This document shows positions 7,757 through 16,685 of a DNA stretch of 64,000 nucleotides, in pieces. The notes below the pieces were generated by a model, which had not been told where the DNA came from, ran no database searches, and worked only from the letters and a program-made list of their open reading frames with translations. The position numbers and the translations under genes were made by a program. The DNA comes from Sporomusa acidovorans (GTDB lineage: Bacteria > Bacillota > Negativicutes > Sporomusales > Sporomusaceae), in NCBI RefSeq assembly GCF_002257695.2, contig NZ_CP155571.1. One strand, written 5' to 3'. Position 1 is the stretch's first letter. Every line of letters starts with the position of its first letter.

Positions 7757-8428
7757 ATGACAGAGCAGGCAATAGAACTAAAATCAGTACCTACCCGTAT
7801 CTTAACGGATAAAGATAATATTGTTGATGTAATTGAAAAATACACGAAAGAAGATATTGGCCCTTATGATGTAGTGTCGGTGGCAGAAAGTGTTGTCGCG
7901 ATTACCCAGGGGCGATTTGTCCGGCCGGAAGAAATTCAGCCAACGCTGCTGGCAAGGGTGCTTTGCCGGTTTATCCCCAAAGAGGGAAGCCTGGCGAGTG
8001 CTTACGGCATGCAGACTGTCATGAATGCAGAAGGCAGCTTTCGGGTAACATGGGCTTTATTTATCGGGATGTTAGGCAAGCTGGTGGGGCGAAGAGGCTT
8101 ATTTTATGAGCTGGCCGGTGAGCAGGCAGCACTGATTGACGATGTTACCGGTACGATGCCGCCTTTTGATAAACATCTTGTTTATGGCCCGTCCGAACCG
8201 AAAAAGGTAGCAGAAGCCATAAAAGAGCGCTTGGGCTGTTACGGCGCTGTTGTTGCCGATGTTAATGATCTCAAACGATCGAGAATTGTCGGTATAACCG
8301 ATGGGTTAGATCCTAAAGAAATCGCACATATGCTCGTTCATAACCCCTTTGGGAATGCCAGTCAAAAAACGCCGATTGTTATTATCAAGAATTACGGCTT
8401 AGCAGCACAAAAAGCGACCGCACAATAA
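7757..8428 (+). CDS. CofE-like protein (coenzyme F420-0:L-glutamate ligase family)
   Basis: 223 residues, close to CofE length. The pattern VVSVAESVVAITQGRFV, then an ADVNDL segment, GITDGLDP and NPFGNASQKTPIVI fits the F420-0:gamma-glutamyl ligase fold, which adds glutamate to a phosphorylated cofactor. Negativicutes are not known for F420, and no other F420 gene is in view, so the substrate may be something else. Ribosome site AGGAGGAACAGAC. A hairpin terminator follows. Confidence 0.72.
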   Translation: MTEQAIELKSVPTRILTDKDNIVDVIEKYTKEDIGPYDVVSVAESVVAITQGRFVRPEEIQPTLLARVLCRFIPKEGSLASAYGMQTVMNAEGSFRVTWALFIGMLGKLVGRRGLFYELAGEQAALIDDVTGTMPPFDKHLVYGPSEPKKVAEAIKERLGCYGAVVADVNDLKRSRIVGITDGLDPKEIAHMLVHNPFGNASQKTPIVIIKNYGLAAQKATAQ

Positions 8429-8443
8429 ATCAATTTTGCCAAG

Positions 8444-8474
8444 AACAGAGGGTAGACTGCTATCCTCTGTTTTA
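8444..8474 (+). terminator. Intrinsic terminator after the CofE-like gene
   Basis: AACAGAGG (8444-8451) pairs with CCTCTGTT (8464-8471), followed by a short T-run. It separates the murI-side genes from the dehydratase-like operon. Confidence 0.6.
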
Positions 8475-8495
8475 AATATCTAGGAGGCTGATTAT

Positions 8496-9491
8496 ATGGC
8501 GCGCATCGGCCTGACAACAACGGTGCCTGTTGAAATTATTTTGGCGGCAGGACATGTGCCTGTTGATCTTAACAATATATTTATTACCAGCGAGCAGGCC
8601 GGACGGATGGTGGAAACAGCTGAGGAGGCCGGATATCCCCGGAACATTTGCGGCTGGATAAAAGGATTATATGCCGTCATGGTAAATAAAGAATTTAACG
8701 ATGCCTGCGGCGGAATTGACAAGGTTATTGCCGTTACCCAGGGGGATTGCAGCAACACGCATGCGCTGATGGAGACCTACCAGTTGGCAGGCATTGAAAC
8801 CATTCCTTTTGCCTATCCCGTTGACCGCGACTATGATCTCCTGAAGCTGCAAATGGAAAAGTTAATGGCGGCGCTGGGAACCAATTGGCAGGATGTTAAC
8901 CGTGTTAAACGCGAACTGGACAAACTGCGCCTCCGGGTGGCTGAACTTGACAGGCGCACGTGGCAGGATAATACAATAAGCGGTTTTCATAATCATTTGT
9001 ATCAGGTTAGTTGCAGTGATTTTAACAGCAATGTGGAACTCTTTGCCGGCGATGTTGAGCAGTTCTTAGTGAAGGCGGATGATGCTTCCGAATATACGGA
9101 TGAACTTAGATTAGGCTATATCGGCGTGCCGCCTATTTTTACCGATTTATATCCTTATGTAGAGTCAATGGGGGCCCGGATTGTTTATAATGAGGTGCAA
9201 CGGCAGTTTGCGATGCCGTTTGTTACTGACGACCTTGTTGAACAATACCGGCTGTATACTTATCCCTATGGTGTTTTTGGCCGGATTAAGGATATCGCGG
9301 CCGAAATTGAACGGCGTAATCTGGACGGACTGGTTCATTATGTGCAGAGTTTTTGTTTCCGTCAGATTGAAGATATCATTTTACGGGAAAAACTCGACAT
9401 ACCCATTTTGACAATCGAAGGTGACAAGCCAGGAAAACTGGATGCCAGAACCAGACTGCGGCTGGAAAGTTTTCTGGAGATGCTGCGTTAA
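8496..9491 (+). CDS. 2-hydroxyacyl-CoA dehydratase D-type (HgdB-like) protein
   Basis: 331 residues of the family of [4Fe-4S] dehydratase and benzoyl-CoA-reductase subunits that take up an activated electron from an ATP-driven activase. Family-type cysteines sit in RNICGW (about 52), QGDCSNTH (about 84) and QSFCFRQ (about 289); the C-terminal PILTIEGD strand is typical. Canonical dehydratases need two such subunits, but only one is present, so it may act as a homodimer or serve a different reduction. The matching activase follows 14 bases downstream. Confidence 0.78.
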   Translation: MARIGLTTTVPVEIILAAGHVPVDLNNIFITSEQAGRMVETAEEAGYPRNICGWIKGLYAVMVNKEFNDACGGIDKVIAVTQGDCSNTHALMETYQLAGIETIPFAYPVDRDYDLLKLQMEKLMAALGTNWQDVNRVKRELDKLRLRVAELDRRTWQDNTISGFHNHLYQVSCSDFNSNVELFAGDVEQFLVKADDASEYTDELRLGYIGVPPIFTDLYPYVESMGARIVYNEVQRQFAMPFVTDDLVEQYRLYTYPYGVFGRIKDIAAEIERRNLDGLVHYVQSFCFRQIEDIILREKLDIPILTIEGDKPGKLDARTRLRLESFLEMLR

Positions 9492-9505
9492 TAAGGAGGA
9501 GACCA

Positions 9506-10261
9506 ATGCGCTGTGGGATTGATTTAGGTAGTCGTAGTGTTAAGCTGGTTATCCTGGATGATGCCAAACAACTAAAGTCAACAAATATCTATGAGACGGC
9601 CAGGTTTTACCGGGATTACGGCCATCGGACAGAGGCAGGACTGGCAGTCGATTTTGCTGCCCTGGGGTATCGGGAAGTTACCCGGCTTACAGCCACCGGT
9701 TACGGCCGCAATACGATTGAGCTTGTCGGTGCAACCGTAATTCCTGAATTAAAGGCACATATGTTAGGGGCGATTGCCCAAACCGGATTAACGGATTTTA
9801 CCCTGCTGGATTTAGGCGGCCAGGATAGTAAAGTGATCAAAGTCCGCAAGGGGCGCATGGCCGACTTTCAGACTAATGACAAATGTGCGGCAAGTACCGG
9901 CCGCTATTTGGAGAATATGGCCGCAGTACTTGACATCAGTTTAGAGGAATTAGCAAATTATAGCGTCAATCCGGTGGAACTTAGCGCTACCTGTGCTATT
10001 TTTGGCGAATCGGAGCTAATCGGCCGGATCGTGGAGGGGTACAGCATCGCTGAATTGGCCGCCGGTGTCAATTATACGATTTACAAGCGGATAAAACCCA
10101 TGTTGGTGGCCATGAGGAGTGATAAACTCGTTTTTACAGGCGGTGTTGCCCTGGGCGGGGCGATTAAAGAATTTATTACCCGGGAAATGGATATTGAGGT
10201 GATTGTACCCGAATATCCCCAACTTAACGGTGCAATTGGTTGTGCCGTGTATGAAAGTTAG
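9506..10261 (+). CDS. Acyl-CoA dehydratase activase (HgdC/BadF-BadG family ATPase)
   Basis: Homodimeric ASKHA-fold ATPase bridged by one [4Fe-4S] cluster that injects low-potential electrons into its partner. 251 residues, the normal size. Visible are the phosphate loop GIDLGSRSVKLV, DLGGQDSKVI, and the two cluster cysteines in KCAASTGRYLE (about 133) and ATCAIFGESE (about 172). Ribosome site AAGGAGGAG. Tight spacing with the HgdB-like gene makes a functional pair very likely. Confidence 0.9.
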   Translation: MRCGIDLGSRSVKLVILDDAKQLKSTNIYETARFYRDYGHRTEAGLAVDFAALGYREVTRLTATGYGRNTIELVGATVIPELKAHMLGAIAQTGLTDFTLLDLGGQDSKVIKVRKGRMADFQTNDKCAASTGRYLENMAAVLDISLEELANYSVNPVELSATCAIFGESELIGRIVEGYSIAELAAGVNYTIYKRIKPMLVAMRSDKLVFTGGVALGGAIKEFITREMDIEVIVPEYPQLNGAIGCAVYES

Positions 10262-10285
10262 CCAAATTGTTTGGAGGCGAGGAAT

Positions 10286-11959
10286 ATGCTGCTGGGTATT
10301 GATGTGGGCGGGACCTTTACCGATGCTGTTGTTCTTGAGGACGGCAAGGTCTTGGCTTCAGCCAAGACACCGACAACACATGGCGAACTGTTGCGTGGTA
10401 TTATTGCAGTCATCGATCAGGTGCTTGACGGCATTAACCGGGTCGCGATCAGACGGGTGGCCTTGTCGACAACCATCGTTACCAACGCCCTGATTGAGGG
10501 AAGAATTGATCAGGTAGCCTTATTGTTGCTCGCAGGTCCGGGGCTTAATCTGGAAAAACTGACACCGGGTGAGCCGCATTTTTTGTCAGGCTATACCGAT
10601 CACCGGGGCCGGGAGAAGGCTGCCCCGGTCAAAGAAGAGGTAACTGAATTGTGCCGCAAGTTAAAAGGTACGCAGGTCGCGGCTGTCATAGGCAAATTTG
10701 CTGTACGCAATCCGCAGCAGGAACAGCAGGTAGCCGACTGGGTTGACAAATTCCTGCAGCCTGCCCATATCACGAAGGGGGCAGAATTGTCAGGCTCGCT
10801 CAACTATCTCCGGCGGATTAATTCCGCGTACTATAACTCAGCCGTATGGCGCGTTTTTACTGACTTTGCGGCGGCGATTGAAACCGCTATTATTGAACGG
10901 GGGATTACTGCGCCTGTATATATTTTAAAAGCTGATGGCGGAACCTTGCCGCTGGGATCAGCCAAAGAGAGACCGGTAGAGGCTATCTTCACCGGCCCGG
11001 CAGCTAGTGTTCTAGGAATTATGGCGCTGACCAACCCGGAAGAACCGGCCGTTTCCCTGGATATCGGCGGGACGACCACTGACATTGCCTTATGGCAAAA
11101 CGGTGTACCCTTACTGGCTCCCGGTGGGGCCAGTGTCAACGGTCATCCAACGGCGGTGCGTTCATTCTGGCTGCGGTCTGTGGGAATTGGCGGCGACAGC
11201 TATGTTCGGCGTGAACAGGGCCGTTTGCTGGTTGGTCCGATGCGCCGCGGCCCGGCAATGGCCAACGGTGGCCCGGAACCAGCGGTAACCGATGCTCTCC
11301 GCGTAGCCGGACTGATTGATTATGGCGACTTGACACTGGCACGTAAGGCAATGGCTGGCGTAGCAACTGAGGGGCAGGCCCCGGAAGACGCCGCGTGGGA
11401 GACTGTGCAGCTGGCGGCCGATACGGTATGCCGGACAATTCAAGCCATGCTGGCTGAACAGGCAGCAAGACCGGTATATAAAGTCGAAGATATTGTCCAT
11501 GGGGAGGCTTTTATCCCTGAACTGCTGATTGGGGTGGGTGGTGCCGCGCCGGGATTGGCGCCGGTGGTTGCCGAAAAACTCAGCCTGCCCTGGCAGGTGC
11601 CGGCAGGACATATGGTGGCGAATGCGATCGGGGCGGCTTCTGCGCGGCCGACGACTGAAATTACACTCCGGGCCGATAGTGCCGAGGGGTATTACACTGT
11701 GCCTGAACTGGGGATCAAGCAAACAGTGGATAAACGGCATTTTAGTCTGGCTGCTGCCTGGGAAGCGGCAGAAGGCTATCTGGCTGAGCGTGCGGCTGAG
11801 GGTGGTATGGCGGAGAACACGATTGTCAGCGAACGGGTTTATGAGGAAGAATTTAATGTCATCCGCGGGTTTAATACAATGGGAAAAATCATGACCTGCA
11901 AACTGCAAATAAAACCGGGCGTACTTACGCCTGTGCAGGCCGGGGAGGCAGGACGATGA
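10286..11959 (+). CDS. Hydantoinase/oxoprolinase (HyuA-like) family protein
   Basis: 557 residues. The ATG at 10286 has GGAGG eight bases upstream; an in-frame TTG 15 bases earlier overlaps that site. GIDVGGTFTDAVV at the N-terminus and DIGGTTTDIAL near residue 261 are the two ATP-binding loops of the actin-like fold. Members hydrolyse ATP to open hydantoin or oxoproline rings or carboxylate ketones (acetone carboxylase beta). No HyuB-type partner is visible. It overlaps the next gene by 4 bases (ATGA), so both are co-translated. Substrate unknown. Confidence 0.85.
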   Translation: MLLGIDVGGTFTDAVVLEDGKVLASAKTPTTHGELLRGIIAVIDQVLDGINRVAIRRVALSTTIVTNALIEGRIDQVALLLLAGPGLNLEKLTPGEPHFLSGYTDHRGREKAAPVKEEVTELCRKLKGTQVAAVIGKFAVRNPQQEQQVADWVDKFLQPAHITKGAELSGSLNYLRRINSAYYNSAVWRVFTDFAAAIETAIIERGITAPVYILKADGGTLPLGSAKERPVEAIFTGPAASVLGIMALTNPEEPAVSLDIGGTTTDIALWQNGVPLLAPGGASVNGHPTAVRSFWLRSVGIGGDSYVRREQGRLLVGPMRRGPAMANGGPEPAVTDALRVAGLIDYGDLTLARKAMAGVATEGQAPEDAAWETVQLAADTVCRTIQAMLAEQAARPVYKVEDIVHGEAFIPELLIGVGGAAPGLAPVVAEKLSLPWQVPAGHMVANAIGAASARPTTEITLRADSAEGYYTVPELGIKQTVDKRHFSLAAAWEAAEGYLAERAAEGGMAENTIVSERVYEEEFNVIRGFNTMGKIMTCKLQIKPGVLTPVQAGEAGR

Positions 11960-13275
11960 ACAATAAATCACTGGGGCTTGTTTTTTTTCCCGCCTTTGAC
12001 TGGGCCATTACTCCGTCTCATCCGGAACGGGAGGAACGGCTGCTTTATACGCGGGATCAGATTGTGGAAGAAGGCTTACTGGACCTGCCGAACATCCGGG
12101 AATACCGCCCCAAGCTGGCAAAAATTCAGGACGCGCAGCGCGTCCATATTGGGGTTCCTGATCTTACATCCCTCATTACCGATGCTCATCTGGTGGCGGC
12201 CGGCGGCGCCATAACGGCCGCCGAAGCCGTTATGCGCCGGGAAGTAACAAATGCCTTTGCGCTGGTGCGTCCCCCGGGACATCATGCTATGCGGGTCGTG
12301 CATGGCACACGGGGATTTTGCACAATAAACATGGAAGCCATTATGATCGAGTATCTGCGGCGGCATTACGGACTGAACCGGGTCGCGATTGTCGATACCG
12401 ACGTGCACCATGGCGACGGGTCACAGGATGTTTTTTATCATGATCCGGATACCTTATTTATTTCTTTTCATCAGGATGGCCGGACACTCTATCCCGGGAC
12501 GGGAGCCATCAGCGAACTCGGCAGTCCCAATGCCTTATGCGCAACGGTTAATATTCCGCTGCCGCCCGGCACAACCGACGAGGGACTTCATTACGTGCTG
12601 GATCAGCTTGTTTTACCGGTTTTGGATGATTTTGGGCCAGACATTATTATTAACTCAGCCGGGCAGGATAATCATTATAGCGATCCGCTCGCCAATATGG
12701 CAATTTCGGCCCAGGGGTATGCGCGGTTAGCCGAAAAACTAAATGCCGACATTGCCGTGCTGGAAGGCGGGTATTCGATTGAGGATGCGCTGCCTTATGT
12801 CAATACGGGTATTATTTTGGCCATGGCCGGCCTGGATTACAGCCGGGTTGTGGAACCGGATATTGCCCGTTGTCCGCGCCAGTCTGAGACTAACAACCAC
12901 TATATTGCCCAATTAGTGGGTAAATGGCAGGAGATCTGGCGTGAACGGGATGGACTCAGACGCGAAGCGATTGCCAAGGCCGGTGAGTTTTGGCAGCGGA
13001 GCCGGAGCATTTATTACGATGACAGCGGCATTCAGGAACGGCAAGACGAGACAGTGCGAATTTGTCCGCACTGTCATGGGTACCAGACGATTTCCACTCA
13101 GGCCGAGGGGTATCCATTTGGAGTAAAGACGGCGTTTGCCGCTATTATTCCAAGAAACAGTTGCCGTACCTGCCGCAGCCAGGCCAAGGATGCCGTGCTA
13201 AAAGCAAAAAAAGCAGGTCGCCATGACCATTATATTCTTCAGGATAAACAGCAGGATACGCTGGAACAAGTCTAA
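11956..13275 (+). CDS. Histone-deacetylase-like (AcuC/HDAC family) amidohydrolase with C-terminal CxxC pairs
   Basis: Zinc-dependent deacetylase fold, 439 residues. The catalytic core shows RPPGHHAM (His-His dyad, about 111), DTDVHHGDGSQ (metal ligands, about 147) and FHQDGRTLYPGTG. Bacterial members deacetylate acetoin-utilisation enzymes, polyamines or small amides. After the core, about residue 370 onward, is an unusual tail with CPHC and CRTC, about 40 residues apart, that could bind a second zinc. It is the last gene of the HgdB/HgdC/HyuA operon, which suggests an amide or acyl substrate common to the pathway. Confidence 0.85.
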   Translation: MNNKSLGLVFFPAFDWAITPSHPEREERLLYTRDQIVEEGLLDLPNIREYRPKLAKIQDAQRVHIGVPDLTSLITDAHLVAAGGAITAAEAVMRREVTNAFALVRPPGHHAMRVVHGTRGFCTINMEAIMIEYLRRHYGLNRVAIVDTDVHHGDGSQDVFYHDPDTLFISFHQDGRTLYPGTGAISELGSPNALCATVNIPLPPGTTDEGLHYVLDQLVLPVLDDFGPDIIINSAGQDNHYSDPLANMAISAQGYARLAEKLNADIAVLEGGYSIEDALPYVNTGIILAMAGLDYSRVVEPDIARCPRQSETNNHYIAQLVGKWQEIWRERDGLRREAIAKAGEFWQRSRSIYYDDSGIQERQDETVRICPHCHGYQTISTQAEGYPFGVKTAFAAIIPRNSCRTCRSQAKDAVLKAKKAGRHDHYILQDKQQDTLEQV

Positions 13276-13284
13276 GTAAACTAA

Positions 13285-13399
13285 ATGAAATCCAATAAAG
13301 ATTTTCATCAAAGCAGGGTGTTAGTAACGCTCCGCCGCTAGCGCTTAACCTACGCTTTTACTAACACCCTGCCTGTAAATCTTTATTGGATACTATATA
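13285..13399. repeat. Palindromic MITE-like repeat, copy 1
   Basis: The core of 102 bp (13290-13391) is bounded by perfect 15-bp inverted ends, ATCCAATAAAGATTT. Inside, GCAGGGTGTTAGTAA pairs with TTACTAACACCCTGC around a GC-rich centre containing CGCTAGCG. A reverse-complement copy lies at 50651-50765, and the match extends about 5-8 bp beyond the ends on each side. It contains no ORF. It lies between the HDAC-like gene and rph and could act as a strong transcript hairpin. Confidence 0.85.
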
Positions 13400-13420
13400 G
13401 TTATAATTAAGGAGGTCATT

Positions 13421-14164
13421 ATGACCAGAATAGACGGACGTGCCGCCGACGAATTACGAAAAGTAAAAATTACCCGACATTATTTAAAATATGCCGAAGG
13501 GTCTGTGCTTGTGGAGTTTGGCGATACCAAGGTGATTTGTGCCGCCACTGTTGAAGAAAAAGTGCCCCCCTTTCTCAAAGGTTCAGGGGAAGGCTGGGTA
13601 AGTGCCGAATATTCCTTATTGCCCCGTTCAACCCAGAGCCGCAATGTCAGAGAAGCCGCCAGAGGTAAACAAACAGGCCGCACCCATGAGATTCAGCGCT
13701 TAATCGGCCGTGCTCTGCGGAGTGTTATTGATTTAAAAGCTCTGGGGGAAAAGACGATTTGGCTGGATTGTGATGTGATTCAAGCCGATGGCGGCACGCG
13801 GACAGCCGCAATTACCGGATCATTTGTGGCTCTTGTTGATGCTGTTGACAGCGTCTGGGGCGACAGCCCCAAAGCATTTCCCGTTAAAGACTTTTTAGCG
13901 GCTATTAGTGTAGGCATACTGCCTGAGGGAGTTTTTCTCGACCTGTGCTATAGCGAAGACTCCACTGCCATTGTTGACATGAACCTGGTCATGACCGGCA
14001 GCGGTCAGTTTGTCGAAGTTCAGGGAACCGGTGAAAAGGGAACCTTTGCGCAATCGCAGTTAAACGAGCTGCTGGCTGTTGGCGGTAAGGGCATTGAACA
14101 GTTGCTGGATATGCAAAAAGAAGCACTGGGACCGTTGTCCTGGAAAGTGGGCCGGGAGGGATAA
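13421..14164 (+). CDS. rph: Ribonuclease PH
   Basis: Phosphorolytic 3'-5' exoribonuclease that trims tRNA 3' ends. 247 residues, the usual length. The N-terminus (RIDGRAADELR), the RNVREAARGKQTGRTHEIQRLIGRALR block with phosphate- and RNA-binding arginines, and DCDVIQADGGTRTA are diagnostic. Ribosome site AAGGAGGTCATT. Followed immediately by rdgB, the usual Firmicute order. Confidence 0.96.
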   Translation: MTRIDGRAADELRKVKITRHYLKYAEGSVLVEFGDTKVICAATVEEKVPPFLKGSGEGWVSAEYSLLPRSTQSRNVREAARGKQTGRTHEIQRLIGRALRSVIDLKALGEKTIWLDCDVIQADGGTRTAAITGSFVALVDAVDSVWGDSPKAFPVKDFLAAISVGILPEGVFLDLCYSEDSTAIVDMNLVMTGSGQFVEVQGTGEKGTFAQSQLNELLAVGGKGIEQLLDMQKEALGPLSWKVGREG

Positions 14165-14165
14165 T

Positions 14166-14774
14166 GTGACGAAAGCTGTAAAAGAGATTATAGTAGCCAC
14201 CAAAAATGCCGGTAAAGTGGCTGAGTTTAAGATGGCGCTAAGCGGGCTGCCATATAAACTACAGTCGCTGGCTGATCTGGGAAATTTTCCTGAGGCGCCG
14301 GAAAACGGAGAGACCTTTGCGGAAAATGCAGGTTCCAAAGCAAAATTTTATGCGCGACTGACCGGCAAGTTATGTCTGGCCGATGATTCCGGCCTGGAAG
14401 TCGATTATCTGAAAGGCGCGCCTGGAGTCTATTCAGCCAGATACGCCGGCGACCATGCCGGCGATCAGGCAAATAATGAAAAACTGCTTACTCATTTACT
14501 TGGTGTGCCGCTGGAAAAACGTACAGCCCGCTTCCGCTGTGTACTGGTACTTGCCGATGCCGAGAAGATATGGTGCAGCACGGATGGCACGGTGGAAGGG
14601 GTAATTTTGACTGAGCCGCGCGGTAATCAGGGGTTTGGCTATGATCCATTGCTCTTTGTTCCCGGGCTGGGGCGTACATTAGCCGAGTTGTCGCCGGCAG
14701 AAAAAAATGAAATCAGCCATCGTGGACGGGCCATCAAAAAATTAGTTACGCAATTGGCGGCGCTGGAAAAATGA
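14166..14774 (+). CDS. rdgB: XTP/dITP diphosphatase (RdgB/HAM1)
   Basis: Removes non-canonical purine triphosphates. The GTG at 14166, preceded by GGGAGGG at the end of rph, gives 202 residues, the family norm; the open frame further upstream is inside rph. Motifs: ATKNAGKVAEF (substrate loop), LADDSGLEVD with the catalytic acidic residue, GAPGVYSARYAG, and GFGYDPLF-like GFGYDPLL. The next gene overlaps by 4 bases. Confidence 0.95.
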   Translation: MTKAVKEIIVATKNAGKVAEFKMALSGLPYKLQSLADLGNFPEAPENGETFAENAGSKAKFYARLTGKLCLADDSGLEVDYLKGAPGVYSARYAGDHAGDQANNEKLLTHLLGVPLEKRTARFRCVLVLADAEKIWCSTDGTVEGVILTEPRGNQGFGYDPLLFVPGLGRTLAELSPAEKNEISHRGRAIKKLVTQLAALEK

Positions 14775-15247
14775 GAATCGGCGTTGTCAGTGATACACAT
14801 GGCGACACATATATGCTGAAAAAGGTAATTGCTGCCGCCGGTCAGGTTGAGCGCTGGCTTCATGCCGGCGACTACTATCAGGATGGCTGGCGGCTGCAAA
14901 AACTGACCGGCTTGCCGGTAACTGTGATTGCCGGTAATTGTGACCGGGCGGCAATGGTACCTGCCGATGAATATATTGAAGTTGCCGGTAAAACCATCTG
15001 GATGACGCATGGTCATTGTTATCATGTAAAGTATGGAATGGATGACCTGACTTTTTGGGCAAAAGAGTATGAAGCCAGTGTTGTCGTTTTCGGCCATACC
15101 CATATTCCGTATAACAGCCGGCATGAGGGAATTTTGCTGTTTAATCCCGGCAGTCCCAGTTCACCCAGGGGCGGGTCAGAGCCAAGCTTCGGTATTCTGG
15201 AAATAAGTGAAAATGGCTTTATAGAAGGATCTATTATGGAACTTTAA
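14771..15247 (+). CDS. YfcE/MJ0936-type metallophosphoesterase
   Basis: Calcineurin-like phosphodiesterase, 158 residues. All five metal/catalytic motifs are present in order: SDTHGD, HAGDYY, GNCDR, THGH and GHTHIP. It cleaves phosphodiesters in vitro in related proteins; the natural substrate is not known. Translationally coupled to rdgB (ATGA overlap). A clear intrinsic terminator ends the unit. Confidence 0.9.
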   Translation: MRIGVVSDTHGDTYMLKKVIAAAGQVERWLHAGDYYQDGWRLQKLTGLPVTVIAGNCDRAAMVPADEYIEVAGKTIWMTHGHCYHVKYGMDDLTFWAKEYEASVVVFGHTHIPYNSRHEGILLFNPGSPSSPRGGSEPSFGILEISENGFIEGSIMEL

Positions 15248-15277
15248 CCTCGCTGCCGCAGCGGGGTTCTTTTTTTA
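15246..15277 (+). terminator. Intrinsic terminator of rph-rdgB-phosphoesterase
   Basis: ACCTCGCTG and CAGCGGGGT (one G-T pair) form a tight GC-rich hairpin directly followed by seven T. Confidence 0.88.
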
Positions 15278-15413
15278 AAGAGAAAGTATATCTTTCTGTA
15301 GATAGACTGACTCTATGCATAAAGAAGTCAGACGGCTTGACTTTTATCACTAACATGAACTATTGCGCATATATTACTACATCCGGGTAATTTAGAATAA
15401 AGGGGGGGAAAAT

Positions 15414-15827
15414 ATGGGTATTCCTGTTAAAGGGGCAGGGGTTGGTATTCGCGCTTTGGCAACCATCATTGACGGTATTATTCTAGGCGTTATTGGCGGG
15501 ATAATAGCGGCTGTGCTCGGAACCGGTCTGAGCGGCGGTCATCTTGGCGGTTCCTATTATTTTTGGTTACTGGTAGCTGGTTTTTGTTATTATACCTACT
15601 TTGAAAGCAGTAGGGGGGCAACTCCCGGCAAATTATTGTGTGGACTTAAAGTTATCAAAGTCGACGGTACTGACTGTGATATTCGTACAGCCGCCATGCG
15701 GACGGTTTGCCGGATTATTGACGGCCTGATTGCTTATCTGGTTGCCGCAATTTTTGTTTGGTCAACAGATTTGAATCAGCGTCTGGGAGATAAGCTGGCT
15801 GATACTCTAGTGATTAAAATTAAGTAG
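15414..15827 (+). CDS. RDD family membrane protein
   Basis: 137 residues, at least two to three transmembrane spans. The R-D-D pattern appears as GIRALATIIDGII near the N-terminus and TVCRIIDGLIAY later, with SRGATPGKLLCGLKVI between, which is diagnostic for the RDD domain. Function of the family is poorly defined, with ion transport suggested for some. Ribosome site GGGGGGG. Single-gene unit with its own terminator. Confidence 0.85.
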   Translation: MGIPVKGAGVGIRALATIIDGIILGVIGGIIAAVLGTGLSGGHLGGSYYFWLLVAGFCYYTYFESSRGATPGKLLCGLKVIKVDGTDCDIRTAAMRTVCRIIDGLIAYLVAAIFVWSTDLNQRLGDKLADTLVIKIK

Positions 15828-15830
15828 AAT

Positions 15831-15880
15831 AAAATGGAGAGAATATGCTTCCGTAAAGGCTGGCAGGTTCTCTCCATTTT
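15831..15880 (+). terminator. Intrinsic terminator after the RDD gene
   Basis: AAAATGGAGAGAA (15831-15843) pairs perfectly with TTCTCTCCATTTT (15868-15880). The A/T flanks let it work in both directions. The following 196 bases, up to ccmA, are AT-rich and show no gene. Confidence 0.8.
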
Positions 15881-16076
15881 GATTTATGGGGAGCACAAAT
15901 TATTGGACGGGTGAAACAGAATGCTTCATTTATTTTTAATAAATTTCAGTTAAATTAGGTATATATGGCAGGATTTTTATCTAAATTAACTAATTAGTAA
16001 TCTTACGCAGACTACAAAATATTTCGCATAAATAGTTGAGGATAAGAAACAAAAGGCAGGCGGAGAAGATGTACTT

Positions 16077-16685
16077 ATGAGAATTGTGTTGGACAAAGTT
16101 GGTAAACGGTATGGCGATAAACTGCTATTTTCTGATATAAGTGCCGAAATTGCCGGAGGGCAGTGTGTGGCGGTAACCGGTTGCAATGGTTCCGGCAAGT
16201 CAACGTTGCTTAAAATTATTGCCGGCCTGATTCGGCCAAGTGGCGGCTCTGTATGTTTTTCTGGGGATAATATCCTTGATTCCGGGCAGCGAAGAGACTA
16301 TACCGGTTTGGTATCCCCTGATATGGCAATGTATTCGGCACTTTCAGGAGTGGAAAACATTGTCTTTTGGGCAAAAATGCGCAAAATAGCTTGTTCTCAA
16401 GCGGAAGTAGCGGAGTTATGCCGGCAATTTGGCCTGGGGGAGGCCGGGCGTGAACGGGTGAACACCTACTCTACAGGTATGTGCCAGCGATTAAAGCTAG
16501 CGGTTATTAAGGTGATTAATCCGCCTGTGTGGCTGTTGGACGAACCTTCTTCCAATTTAGACGGCAATGGGAAAATCCTTGTTAAAGAACTGATAGCAAG
16601 TGCAATGAAACAGAATGCTGCCGTGATACTTGCCACCAATGAAGAGGAGGAGGTTTTGTATGCCAGCAGCAAAATTAAGCTTTAG
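16077..16685 (+). CDS. ccmA: Cytochrome c maturation ABC transporter ATPase CcmA
   Basis: ATPase of the CcmABCD haem-handling complex, which releases the haem-loaded chaperone CcmE. 202 residues. Walker A GCNGSGKST (about 40), ABC signature YSTGMCQRLKLA (about 133), Walker B VWLLDEPSSNLD. It is followed by ccmB, ccmC and ccmE in one overlapping operon directly before the cytochrome/flavoprotein cluster, which explains the need for c-type cytochrome assembly. Confidence 0.9.
   Translation: MRIVLDKVGKRYGDKLLFSDISAEIAGGQCVAVTGCNGSGKSTLLKIIAGLIRPSGGSVCFSGDNILDSGQRRDYTGLVSPDMAMYSALSGVENIVFWAKMRKIACSQAEVAELCRQFGLGEAGRERVNTYSTGMCQRLKLAVIKVINPPVWLLDEPSSNLDGNGKILVKELIASAMKQNAAVILATNEEEEVLYASSKIKL

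Noticed and set aside
11162..11971. 269-codon minus-strand ORF
   Set aside because: Lies wholly antisense to the HyuA-like gene, has no ribosome site and reads as low-meaning Arg/Pro/His-rich sequence; a shadow of GC-biased codons.
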